From positions 558,001 to 622,000 of the forward strand of contig NZ_SACK01000001.1 in the NCBI RefSeq assembly GCF_004005815.1: 64,000 nucleotides of DNA, read 5' to 3'. The stretch comes from Mucilaginibacter limnophilus. Lineage in GTDB: Bacteria > Bacteroidota > Bacteroidia > Sphingobacteriales > Sphingobacteriaceae. Below the pieces are notes generated by a model. That model had not been told where the DNA came from and made no database searches. It saw only the letters and a program-made list of their open reading frames with translations. Positions 27,342 to 35,408 of this stretch are shown here, in pieces (positions within the stretch are counted from its first letter, which is position 1; each line of letters begins with the position of its first letter). The translations under genes were made by a program, and so were the position numbers.

Positions 27342-28553
27342 ATGAAAAATATTAAATTCATAGTACTCGGCCTTTTAACCATCGCCATATATAGCTGTAA
27401 AAAATCAGAAACCAAGTTCCGCGATTTTTTTGACGGACATGAAATTGTTTATCCAGGCGCCGTGAGTGATGTTTCATTTACATCGGGTCACCTGCGTGCC
27501 GAACTTAAGTGGCCCTCCAGTCCTGATCCAAGTATCACCAAATATGTAGTGTATTGGAATAACAAGGCAGATTCGCAGGTAGTGAACATCACCGAAAAGC
27601 AGGATACCATAAAAACAATTGTAAGCGGTTTGCAGGAGTATGTGTACAGTTTTACCATTTATGCTTTTGATAAAGATGGAAACAAGTCAATCCCTAAAGA
27701 GGTAAACAATGTAAAGGTTTATGGTGATCTGTTTACTAAAAGCTTGTCAAACAGAAACTACGATGTTACCAATCCATACAGCATCGACAAAAATGGAGTG
27801 TTAACTCTGTATTTTATTTCACCCGATACCATTAATGTTACTAACGTAGGTACAACCGTCAGGTACACTAATCAACAGGGTAATATAGTTGAGAAAAATT
27901 TGCCTGCAGGCAGCAACACGCTTGTTATAACCGATTATAAAGCCGAAACCGCCATTAATTACAGGTCGTCATATATCCCTGGCAGGCAATCTATTGATAC
28001 GTTTTTTGTACCTGAGTATTCGTCTTTTGCGCAAATTGACCCATATTATGCAATCGATAAATCACTGTTCCGGTCAATGTCATTACCTAATGAAGTGTAT
28101 GCTGATTTCGGTACCAGTTTTGAAAAATTGTGGGATGGGAGTATTGGCCCGCAAAGCTATCCTAACATCTTTCATACCAACTCGGTTGACATGCCGCATT
28201 TCTTTACTTTTGATTTGGGACAGGTTTACAACGGTTTAGGTAAAATGGAAGAAACAGGCCGCGACTGCTGCCATAATCCTGACCAGTTTGAAGTTTGGGG
28301 CATAGCCGATATCAACAGTTCGCATACATCATTACCGGGCAACAACGCTGGCTGGAAAGATGAAATGATAGCAAACGGCTGGACGCTTTTAGCCGACATA
28401 ACCAGAAATGACGACGGAAGCGCACCATATAAGTTCAACCTTATCAGCAATCCGCCGCCTGTGCGCTATATCCGTATCCGCGTAAAACATACCGCCAACG
28501 GAAACACAGTAAATAGTAACATAAGCGAACTTACTCTTTGGAATAAATTATAA
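27342..28553 (+). CDS. Surface lipoprotein of the DUF4998 type
   Basis: 403 residues from the ATG at 27342; lipobox Ile-Tyr-Ser-Cys near residue 19. The segment Tyr-Pro-Gly-Ala-Val-Ser-Asp-Val and Val-Val-Tyr-Trp-Asn-Asn-Lys-Ala-Asp-Ser matches the DUF4998 domain (about 25-130), an Fn3-like module. The C-terminal part (about 230-403) looks like a discoidin/DUF5000-like binding fold similar to that of its upstream neighbour, so the pair may have arisen by duplication. A probable surface glycan-binding protein of this PUL. Confidence 0.7.
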   Translation: MKNIKFIVLGLLTIAIYSCKKSETKFRDFFDGHEIVYPGAVSDVSFTSGHLRAELKWPSSPDPSITKYVVYWNNKADSQVVNITEKQDTIKTIVSGLQEYVYSFTIYAFDKDGNKSIPKEVNNVKVYGDLFTKSLSNRNYDVTNPYSIDKNGVLTLYFISPDTINVTNVGTTVRYTNQQGNIVEKNLPAGSNTLVITDYKAETAINYRSSYIPGRQSIDTFFVPEYSSFAQIDPYYAIDKSLFRSMSLPNEVYADFGTSFEKLWDGSIGPQSYPNIFHTNSVDMPHFFTFDLGQVYNGLGKMEETGRDCCHNPDQFEVWGIADINSSHTSLPGNNAGWKDEMIANGWTLLADITRNDDGSAPYKFNLISNPPPVRYIRIRVKHTANGNTVNSNISELTLWNKL

Positions 28554-28559
28554 TATAAA

Positions 28560-28581
28560 GGGCGAAGCCATGGCTTCGCCC
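28560..28581. terminator. Perfect 22-bp palindrome after the lipoprotein genes
   Basis: GGGCGAAGCCA with TGGCTTCGCCC, 7 bases after the stop codon. It makes a very stable hairpin but lacks a T-run, so it may stop or stabilise the 3' end of the susCD transcript and lower expression of the downstream enzymes, rather than act as a classical terminator. This position between binding genes and enzyme genes is suggestive. Confidence 0.55.
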
Positions 28582-28595
28582 GATAATAAAATTTG

Positions 28596-30548
28596 ATGTT
28601 ACGAGGCTTAATTACATCCTTACTTTTTTGCAGTACAGTACTTCAACTGCATGCTCAGGCTCCTGCAGCCGGGCAGGCAGATTTATGGAAAGGCTTTGAA
28701 CGAATAAATATCAGCATAAGCGGACATAAGGCTTATTATGTTAAACCCCGTAAGCCGCTTCAGGGCAATCCGTGGGTATGGCGGGCTTCATTTCCGGACT
28801 GGCATACCGATATAGACAGCCTGCTGCTTGTAAGGGGATTTTATGTAGCATATGTTAGTGTAGATGATCAGTTTGGCAGCCCGTATGCCATGCAGGTTTG
28901 GGATCAGTTTTATACTTACCTTATAAAAAAACAAGGTTTTGCAACCAGGGCAGCCTTAGAGGCGATTAGCCGTGGGGGTCTGTATGCTTATGCATGGGCT
29001 AAGCGAAATCCCGACAAGGTTAGCTGCATTTACGCTGAAACGCCTGTGTGTGATTTTAAAAGCTGGCCGGGCGGGAAAGGAAAAAGCCCGGGCGATAAAG
29101 ATGAGTGGATTAAACTGCAAAACGCATATCACTTAAATGAAACGCAACTGCTGCAATACAACGACAACCCGATAGACAATCTTGAGGGTCTTGCATCATT
29201 TAAAGTACCTATTTTTCATTTAGTTGGTTATGATGATAAACTGGTGCCTTCGTCTGAAAATACATTTCCGCTTGTTCAGAAATATATGGCATTAGGCGGG
29301 CCGGTTACTGTTTATCCGGTTACCGATGGTCCGCAGGAAATGCAGGGTCATCATGTGCCTATAAAAAAACCGGCAGTAATAGCAGATTTTATTTATCAGA
29401 ATTCATATCCGGTAAACGCACCGCTTAGTTACAAAAACTACATAAACATCAGAGGTGGCATACCCAACGCTTATAAAATAATCACACAAAAAAAGCAGGT
29501 TACAGTAGGTTTTGTGGGCGGCTCTATCACATACAATCCGGGCTGGCGCGAAAAAGTTTGCCGTTACTTAAGCGAACGTTTCCCGGATACGAAATTCCGT
29601 TTTATCAGAGCCGCTATACCTTCACTGGGTAGTTTGCCGCATGCGTTTCGCCTGCAGCAGGATTTGCTTGATTCTGGTAAGGTCGACCTGATGTTCCTTG
29701 AAGCTGCGGTAAATGATAAAGTGAATAAAACAGACAGCCTTATACAAATACGTGCGCTGGAAGGGATCGTTAGTCATGCCAGAAAGAGTAATCCGGCAAT
29801 GGATATTATCATGATGTCTTTTGCTGACCCTTACAAAACTGATGATTATAACAAAGGAAAGGTGCCAACTGAAATTGCCAATCATGAACTGATTGCCGCC
29901 CACTACAATCTGCCATCAATCAATCTGGCGAAAGAAGTAGCCGATAAGATCAGGAACAATGAATTTTCATGGAACGACGATTTTAAGGATATCCACCCGT
30001 CGCCGTTTGGCCAGGAATTGTATTTTGCTACAATCAAAAGCCTGTTTCACTATGTTTTTGAAATCAAACCGCCTCAGAATATTGTAAAAGCGAAATTACC
30101 CCAACTGTTGAACACCTTCAGCTTTACTAAAGGGCGCTATTACAATATTCGAAATGCTAAAGCCGGTACAGGCTGGGTGTACTTTCCAAACTGGAAACCT
30201 TCGGATAATTTGTCAACACGCGAAGGTTTTGTAAATGTGCCTATGCTAGTTGCCGAAAGGACGGGCAGTAAGCTTACACTTCCGTTTAGCGGAACAGCTG
30301 TTGGTATGGCAGTGGTATCAGGCGGCGATGCAGGTGTTATCTCTTACTCAATTGATAATGGCCCGGTAAAAGAGATAGACCTTTACACAGAATACAGCAG
30401 CTGGCTGCATTTGCCTAATTATCTACTGTTTCAGGGTGATTTAAAAAAAGGGAGCCACACGTTAACGCTTACCATATCAGATAAGAAAAATGCCAACAGC
30501 AAGGGTAACGCATGCCGTATAGTTAACTTTTTTATAAATGATAATTAA
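28596..30548 (+). CDS. Two-domain esterase: alpha/beta-hydrolase fused to SGNH hydrolase
   Basis: 650 residues with a signal peptide (to about Leu-His-Ala, residue 20). The first domain (about 30-275) looks like an alpha/beta hydrolase: Pro-Trp-Val-Trp-Arg-Ala-Ser near 59-65, a nucleophile elbow Ala-Ile-Ser-Arg-Gly-Gly with Ser125, and a late His in Gly-His-His. The second (about 285-490) is SGNH/GDSL-like: Gly-Gly-Ser-Ile-Thr (Ser310), Ala-Ala-Val-Asn-Asp, and Asp465-Ile-His467. The Asp-His pair has one residue between them instead of the common two. A beta-rich C-terminus follows. It probably removes acetyl or other esters so the PUL glycosidases can act. Confidence 0.75.
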   Translation: MLRGLITSLLFCSTVLQLHAQAPAAGQADLWKGFERINISISGHKAYYVKPRKPLQGNPWVWRASFPDWHTDIDSLLLVRGFYVAYVSVDDQFGSPYAMQVWDQFYTYLIKKQGFATRAALEAISRGGLYAYAWAKRNPDKVSCIYAETPVCDFKSWPGGKGKSPGDKDEWIKLQNAYHLNETQLLQYNDNPIDNLEGLASFKVPIFHLVGYDDKLVPSSENTFPLVQKYMALGGPVTVYPVTDGPQEMQGHHVPIKKPAVIADFIYQNSYPVNAPLSYKNYINIRGGIPNAYKIITQKKQVTVGFVGGSITYNPGWREKVCRYLSERFPDTKFRFIRAAIPSLGSLPHAFRLQQDLLDSGKVDLMFLEAAVNDKVNKTDSLIQIRALEGIVSHARKSNPAMDIIMMSFADPYKTDDYNKGKVPTEIANHELIAAHYNLPSINLAKEVADKIRNNEFSWNDDFKDIHPSPFGQELYFATIKSLFHYVFEIKPPQNIVKAKLPQLLNTFSFTKGRYYNIRNAKAGTGWVYFPNWKPSDNLSTREGFVNVPMLVAERTGSKLTLPFSGTAVGMAVVSGGDAGVISYSIDNGPVKEIDLYTEYSSWLHLPNYLLFQGDLKKGSHTLTLTISDKKNANSKGNACRIVNFFINDN

Positions 30549-30592
30549 GCTTAGTGAGCTGATTTGAATATGCATATATATTGATTAAACCT

Positions 30593-32920
30593 ATGATAAC
30601 GAAACGAATTATTGCAGCTCTTTTACTTGCCGGAAGCTTTACACAAGCTTTATTCGCGCAAAAGCAGGAGTTGAAACTATGGTATGATAAGCCGGCCGGT
30701 ATGTGGGAAGAAACCTTACCGTTGGGCAACGGCCGACTGGGAATGACGCCCGATGGGGGAGTATCAACCGAAAAAATAACACTTAACGATATCACCTTAT
30801 GGTCAGGCAGTCCCCAGGACGCAAATAATTACAACGCCTATAAAGTACTTCCGCAGATACGGAAGCTGATAATGGAAGGAAAAAACGACGAGGCGCAGGA
30901 ATTGGTGAATAAAGAGTTTGTATGTAAAGGCCCGGGCTCGGGTGGTGCGCAGTACGGTAAATTTCAGGTGTTGGGTGAACTTCAACTGCAATTTGATTAC
31001 GAAGGAAAAGAAGAGCCACAAAATTACACCCGCCAACTGTCGCTGAATACAGCTATAGCTAATAGTTCATACACAATAAATGGTGTTACTTATCGCAAAG
31101 AGTACTTTACCAGTTTTGGCGATGATGTTGATGTTATCAGGATAACTGCTGATAAACCGGGAATGTTAAACTGTAAACTAACAATTAACCGCCCGGAAAG
31201 ATATGATACGAAAACTCAGAATGGTGAATTGGTAATGAGCGGGCAGCTTGATAACGGTATCGATGGTAAAGGAATGCGTTACCTTGCAAGGGTAAAGGCC
31301 GTTATCAAAGGCGGTAGTCAGGAAGCTACAGACAAAGCTATCAAAACAAGTAAAGCAAACGAGATACTGATATACATATCCGCAGGTACCGATTTTAAGG
31401 ATCAAAATTTTGAAAGCAAATTGGCTAAAAACTTAAGCGCGGCAGTTAACAAGAGTTATGATGTGCAAAAGCAGCAGCATATCCGTTTGTTTCAAAAGCT
31501 TTTTTCAAGGGTAAGTGTTGATTTGGGCGAAGGTGAGAACAGTAAGCTTACGACTGATAAACGTTTGAATCTTTATTATAACAACCCTCAGGCTGATAAA
31601 TCGTTACCGGCACTATTTTACCAGTATGGAAGATACCTGAGTATCAGCAGCACACGGGTTGGCTTGTTACCGCCAAACCTGCAAGGACTTTGGGCAAACC
31701 AGATAAACACGCCATGGAACGGCGATTATCATTTGGATGTGAACATCCAGATGAACCAATGGCCGGTAGAGGTCTCTAATCTTTCAGAACTAAATCTGCC
31801 CATTGCCGAACTGGTTCGCGGTATGGTTAAAAACGGGGAAAAAACCGCGAAGGCTTATTACAATGCTGATGGATGGATAGCACACGTAATCACAAACGTT
31901 TGGGGCTTTACCGAGCCTGGTGAAAGCGCTTCGTGGGGAGCGTCAAACGCGGGTTCGGGCTGGCTTTGCAATAACTTGTGGGATCACTACGCTTTTACAG
32001 GCGACAAGAAATATCTGGAAAGTATTTACCCGATACTTAAAGGCTCTGCGCAGTTTTACAACAGCGCATTAGTTAAAGAGCCGGAGCATGGCTGGCTGGT
32101 TACGTCACCTTCGGTATCACCCGAAAACAGCTTTTACTTGCCAAATGGAAAAAGCGCCAGTATATCAATGGGGCCAACTATTGATAACCAGATAGTACGA
32201 GAACTTTTTACAAATGTAATTACCGCAAGCAAAGTATTGAATAAGGATGCCGCGTTCAGGAAAATGCTTGAAGCCAAATTAAAACAACTGCCGCCGGTAG
32301 GGCAGGTGTCAAAAGACGGAAGGATTATGGAATGGCTGCAGGATTACAAGGAAACAGATCCGCAGCACCGTCACATTTCACATTTATACGGTGTTTATCC
32401 CGCTACATTGATTACAACCAATCAAACCCCGGCTTTAGCCGAAGCTGCAAAAAAATCGCTTAATGTTCGTGGTGATGATGGCCCAAGCTGGAGTATTGCT
32501 TATAAGCTGCTGTTTTGGGCACGGCTTCAGGATGGCAACCGCGCCTTCAAATTACTGCGTGAACTGTTGAAACCTACATTAAAAACTGACATTAATTATG
32601 GTGCAGGCGGTGGTGTCTATCCTAATTTACTGTCTGCAGGCCCACCGTTTCAGATTGACGGTAACTTTGGCGCCACCGCCGGTATTGCCGAAATGCTGAT
32701 ACAAAGCCATGACGGCTACATCGAGTTCATCCCATCAATCCCTGATGTTTGGAAAGAGCATGGTGACGTAAAAGGATTAAAAGCGAGGGGTAACTTTACT
32801 GTTAATTTCAGCTGGAAAAATGGGAAAATAGTGAGCTATACGGTTAGCTCGGCAACGCCAAAAAAAATAAAGATCAAAATAAACGGTACGGTAAAAGAAA
32901 TTGTGTCAAAGAAAATATAA
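30593..32920 (+). CDS. GH95 alpha-L-fucosidase / alpha-L-galactosidase
   Basis: 775 residues from the ATG at 30593 (an earlier in-frame TTG lies before the signal peptide). The N-terminal Leu-Trp-Tyr-Asp-Lys-Pro-Ala-x-x-Trp-Glu-Glu-x-Leu-Pro-Leu-Gly-Asn-Gly-Arg-Leu-Gly is the GH95 signature. The (alpha/alpha)6 barrel carries Asp382-Val-Asn384 before Gln-Met-Asn-Gln-Trp-Pro, Glu in Val-Ser-Pro-Glu-Asn, and Asp in Ile-Asp-Gly-Asn-Phe-Gly. Family enzymes remove terminal alpha-1,2-L-fucose or L-galactose by inversion. The Asp382 position is Asn in the best-studied member, if my alignment is right. Part of the PUL enzyme block with the ester and galactose hydrolases. Confidence 0.88.
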   Translation: MITKRIIAALLLAGSFTQALFAQKQELKLWYDKPAGMWEETLPLGNGRLGMTPDGGVSTEKITLNDITLWSGSPQDANNYNAYKVLPQIRKLIMEGKNDEAQELVNKEFVCKGPGSGGAQYGKFQVLGELQLQFDYEGKEEPQNYTRQLSLNTAIANSSYTINGVTYRKEYFTSFGDDVDVIRITADKPGMLNCKLTINRPERYDTKTQNGELVMSGQLDNGIDGKGMRYLARVKAVIKGGSQEATDKAIKTSKANEILIYISAGTDFKDQNFESKLAKNLSAAVNKSYDVQKQQHIRLFQKLFSRVSVDLGEGENSKLTTDKRLNLYYNNPQADKSLPALFYQYGRYLSISSTRVGLLPPNLQGLWANQINTPWNGDYHLDVNIQMNQWPVEVSNLSELNLPIAELVRGMVKNGEKTAKAYYNADGWIAHVITNVWGFTEPGESASWGASNAGSGWLCNNLWDHYAFTGDKKYLESIYPILKGSAQFYNSALVKEPEHGWLVTSPSVSPENSFYLPNGKSASISMGPTIDNQIVRELFTNVITASKVLNKDAAFRKMLEAKLKQLPPVGQVSKDGRIMEWLQDYKETDPQHRHISHLYGVYPATLITTNQTPALAEAAKKSLNVRGDDGPSWSIAYKLLFWARLQDGNRAFKLLRELLKPTLKTDINYGAGGGVYPNLLSAGPPFQIDGNFGATAGIAEMLIQSHDGYIEFIPSIPDVWKEHGDVKGLKARGNFTVNFSWKNGKIVSYTVSSATPKKIKIKINGTVKEIVSKKI

Positions 32921-32930
32921 GCGGGAAGTA

Positions 32931-35141
32931 ATGAAATTTAATAAGATAGCAATTAAGGGTCTGATAGGTGCTGCGGTACTGTTATTCGTACAAGGAACGT
33001 TAACACAACAATCTTTTGCTCAAACCATTATTCCCGTTCAAACACAAAATAACGCGCTTGTACTGGAAGCTAATAATGAGAAAGATCTGAGCATTATATT
33101 CTTTGGAAAGAAGCTGGCTGATGTAAACGAATACAAACTTGTTAGTAAGGCATACAAGCAAAGCGATGATTATACGGGTCTTTTAAATTCTGTTTATACG
33201 CCTTCAGGGTCGCGCAACCTGGTTGAACCTGCCATTTCTGTTACCCATGCCGACGGTAACAATTCGCTCGACCTGCGTTATGTAAGTCATAAAGAAACAA
33301 AGCTGAGTGACGATGTGTCGTTATTGAGTGTTCTGTTGAAAGATCCTGTTTATAATTTTGAGGTTACCCTTTATTATAAATCTTACTTTAAAGAGGATGT
33401 TGTTGAACAGTGGAGCGAGATAAGGCATACCGAAAAAGGGACGGTTACACTGCATAAATATGCATCGGCCAATCTGCACCTGAAAGCCGGTTCTTACTGG
33501 TTAAATCAATACCACGGCGATTGGGCGCGGGAGATGCAGCCTGAGGAAAGCAAACTTACACATGGCATAAAAACACTTGATTCAAAGTTGGGTACCCGTG
33601 CAAACCTGTTTCAGCCGTCGGTTTTTATGATCTCGCTTGATAAGCCTGCCGCCGAGGACGAGGGTAATGTATTGTATGGAGCGCTGGAATACAGCGGCAA
33701 TTTTAAAATTGATTTAGAATTAGATTACCAGAACAACCTGCGGATCATTGCTGGTATAAATAATTATGCTTCGGCTTACACGCTTAAATCAGGTGAAACG
33801 TTTACAACCCCTGCATTTCTTTATACTTTTTCAGACAAAGGAAAGGGCGATGCAAGCCGTAAATTGCAACGATGGGCACGAGAACATAAATTGCTTGACG
33901 GCAAGGGAAGCAGGTTAACGCTGTTAAATAACTGGGAAGCTACTTATTTTGATTTTGACGAAAAAAAACTTGCAGAACTTATTCGTGATACCAAAAAGCT
34001 GGGGGTAGATATGTTTTTGCTGGATGATGGTTGGTTTGCCAATAAGCACCCGCGTAATGGTGATGTAGCTGGTTTAGGCGACTGGCAGGAAAATCGTACA
34101 AAGCTGCCGAACGGCATAGGTTCCTTAATAAAGGAAGCAGATGCAAACGGTGTTAAATTCGGAATATGGATTGAACCTGAAATGGTTAATCCGAAAAGCG
34201 AACTATATGAAAAGCATCCTGATTGGGTGCTTAAACAACCGGGCAGGAATGAGTATTATTTCCGCAATCAGCTGGTGTTAGACCTCGCCAATCCAAAAGT
34301 TCAGGACTTTGTATATGGTGTGGTTGACGGATTGTTCACTAAAAATCCGAAGCTGGCTTACATCAAATGGGATTGTAATGCGGTAATTTACAATGCACAT
34401 TCATCGTATCTTAAAAATCAATCGCATTTTTATATCGAATATATGCGCGGGCTTTACAAGGTTCTTCAGCGCATACGGGCTAAATACCCAACAGTGCCCA
34501 TGATGTTATGCTCGGGTGGCGGCGGCCGGGTTGATTATGGCGCCCTCCAATACTTTACCGAGTTTTGGCCAAGTGATAATACCGATCCGTTAGAGCGGAT
34601 ATTCATCCAATGGGAGTATTCATACTTTTACCCTGCAATAAGTTCATCAAACCACGTTACTGACTGGGGTAAACAGCCGATTAAATTCCGTACAGATGTT
34701 GCCATGATGGGTAAACTTGGCTTTGATATCGTGGTAAGTAAGCTGCCAGAAAATGACCTGAAGTTTTGCCAGGAAGCCATCAAAAATTATAATTCAGTAA
34801 AAGATGTTATATGGCATGGAGACCAGTACCGGTTACTAAATCCGCGTGATGGTTCAATAGCTTCTATGGCTTATATTAACGATAAAAAAACATCAGGTGT
34901 AATATTTAATTACCTGGTTAATAGCCGGTATGGTGAAAGCAGTAAGGCCCCGATTAAATTAAAGGGTCTTGATCCGGATAAAAAGTACCGTATAAAAGAG
35001 ATCAATTTATATCCCGAAACTAAATCAACAATCAATGCAAATGCTGTTTACTCAGGTGATTTTCTTATGAATGTTGGCTTTAACCCGGATGTGAACAGTG
35101 GCAGAACAAGTGTTGTATTGCAGTTGGAAGAAGCAAATTGA
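32931..35141 (+). CDS. GH36 alpha-galactosidase
   Basis: 736 residues from the ATG at 32931 (11 bases after the GH95 gene; a purine-rich GGGAAG precedes it). Signal peptide to about Ser-Phe-Ala-Gln. N-terminal beta-supersandwich, then a TIM barrel with Leu-Leu-Asp-Asp-Gly-Trp-Phe, Gly-Ile-Trp-Ile-Glu-Pro-Glu-Met-Val, nucleophile Asp in Tyr-Ile-Lys-Trp-Asp-Cys-Asn, the Cys-Ser-Gly-Gly-Gly-Gly-Arg loop, and acid/base Asp in Pro-Ser-Asp-Asn-Thr-Asp. All canonical GH36 parts are present, so this should be an active exo-alpha-galactosidase in the periplasm. Last gene of the PUL; a terminator follows. Confidence 0.92.
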   Translation: MKFNKIAIKGLIGAAVLLFVQGTLTQQSFAQTIIPVQTQNNALVLEANNEKDLSIIFFGKKLADVNEYKLVSKAYKQSDDYTGLLNSVYTPSGSRNLVEPAISVTHADGNNSLDLRYVSHKETKLSDDVSLLSVLLKDPVYNFEVTLYYKSYFKEDVVEQWSEIRHTEKGTVTLHKYASANLHLKAGSYWLNQYHGDWAREMQPEESKLTHGIKTLDSKLGTRANLFQPSVFMISLDKPAAEDEGNVLYGALEYSGNFKIDLELDYQNNLRIIAGINNYASAYTLKSGETFTTPAFLYTFSDKGKGDASRKLQRWAREHKLLDGKGSRLTLLNNWEATYFDFDEKKLAELIRDTKKLGVDMFLLDDGWFANKHPRNGDVAGLGDWQENRTKLPNGIGSLIKEADANGVKFGIWIEPEMVNPKSELYEKHPDWVLKQPGRNEYYFRNQLVLDLANPKVQDFVYGVVDGLFTKNPKLAYIKWDCNAVIYNAHSSYLKNQSHFYIEYMRGLYKVLQRIRAKYPTVPMMLCSGGGGRVDYGALQYFTEFWPSDNTDPLERIFIQWEYSYFYPAISSSNHVTDWGKQPIKFRTDVAMMGKLGFDIVVSKLPENDLKFCQEAIKNYNSVKDVIWHGDQYRLLNPRDGSIASMAYINDKKTSGVIFNYLVNSRYGESSKAPIKLKGLDPDKKYRIKEINLYPETKSTINANAVYSGDFLMNVGFNPDVNSGRTSVVLQLEEAN

Positions 35142-35168
35142 TGTATTAGTTTAGTTTTATTTTATATA

Positions 35169-35202
35169 AAGCAGGCACCAATCAGGTGCCTGCTTGTTGT
35201 TT
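35169..35202 (+). terminator. Rho-independent terminator at the end of the PUL
   Basis: AAGCAGGCACC with GGTGCCTGCTT, an 11-bp perfect stem with a 5-base loop, followed by a T/G-rich tract. It ends the GH36 transcript. Confidence 0.75.
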
Positions 35203-35334
35203 ATAAACTGTTAATTAATATACCTGTAAGAATGGCATCAATTAACTCCGTGCCTTTAGCTTTCCAACCTAAAGCCTGCTGCTTTTATTTGTTGAACGAC
35301 GGACAGTTGAAAGAAGCGAAATACAGAAAGACTT

Positions 35335-35356
35335 AAAAGTGACCAACGTCACTTTT
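35335..35356. promoter_or_regulatory. FixK/FNR-like site before ccoI
   Basis: AAAAGTGAC-CAAC-GTCACTTTT is a perfect 9-bp inverted repeat with a TGAC-N4-GTCA core, centred 63 bases before the ccoI ATG. It has the half-site and spacing expected for a Crp/Fnr/FixK-type dimer. A matching TAnnTTTG box could not be placed with confidence. Confidence 0.7.
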
Positions 35357-35408
35357 CTATCCAATATCCGTCATTCTTTACTCTGACATTTAGCAGGAAT
35401 TTAGCAGC

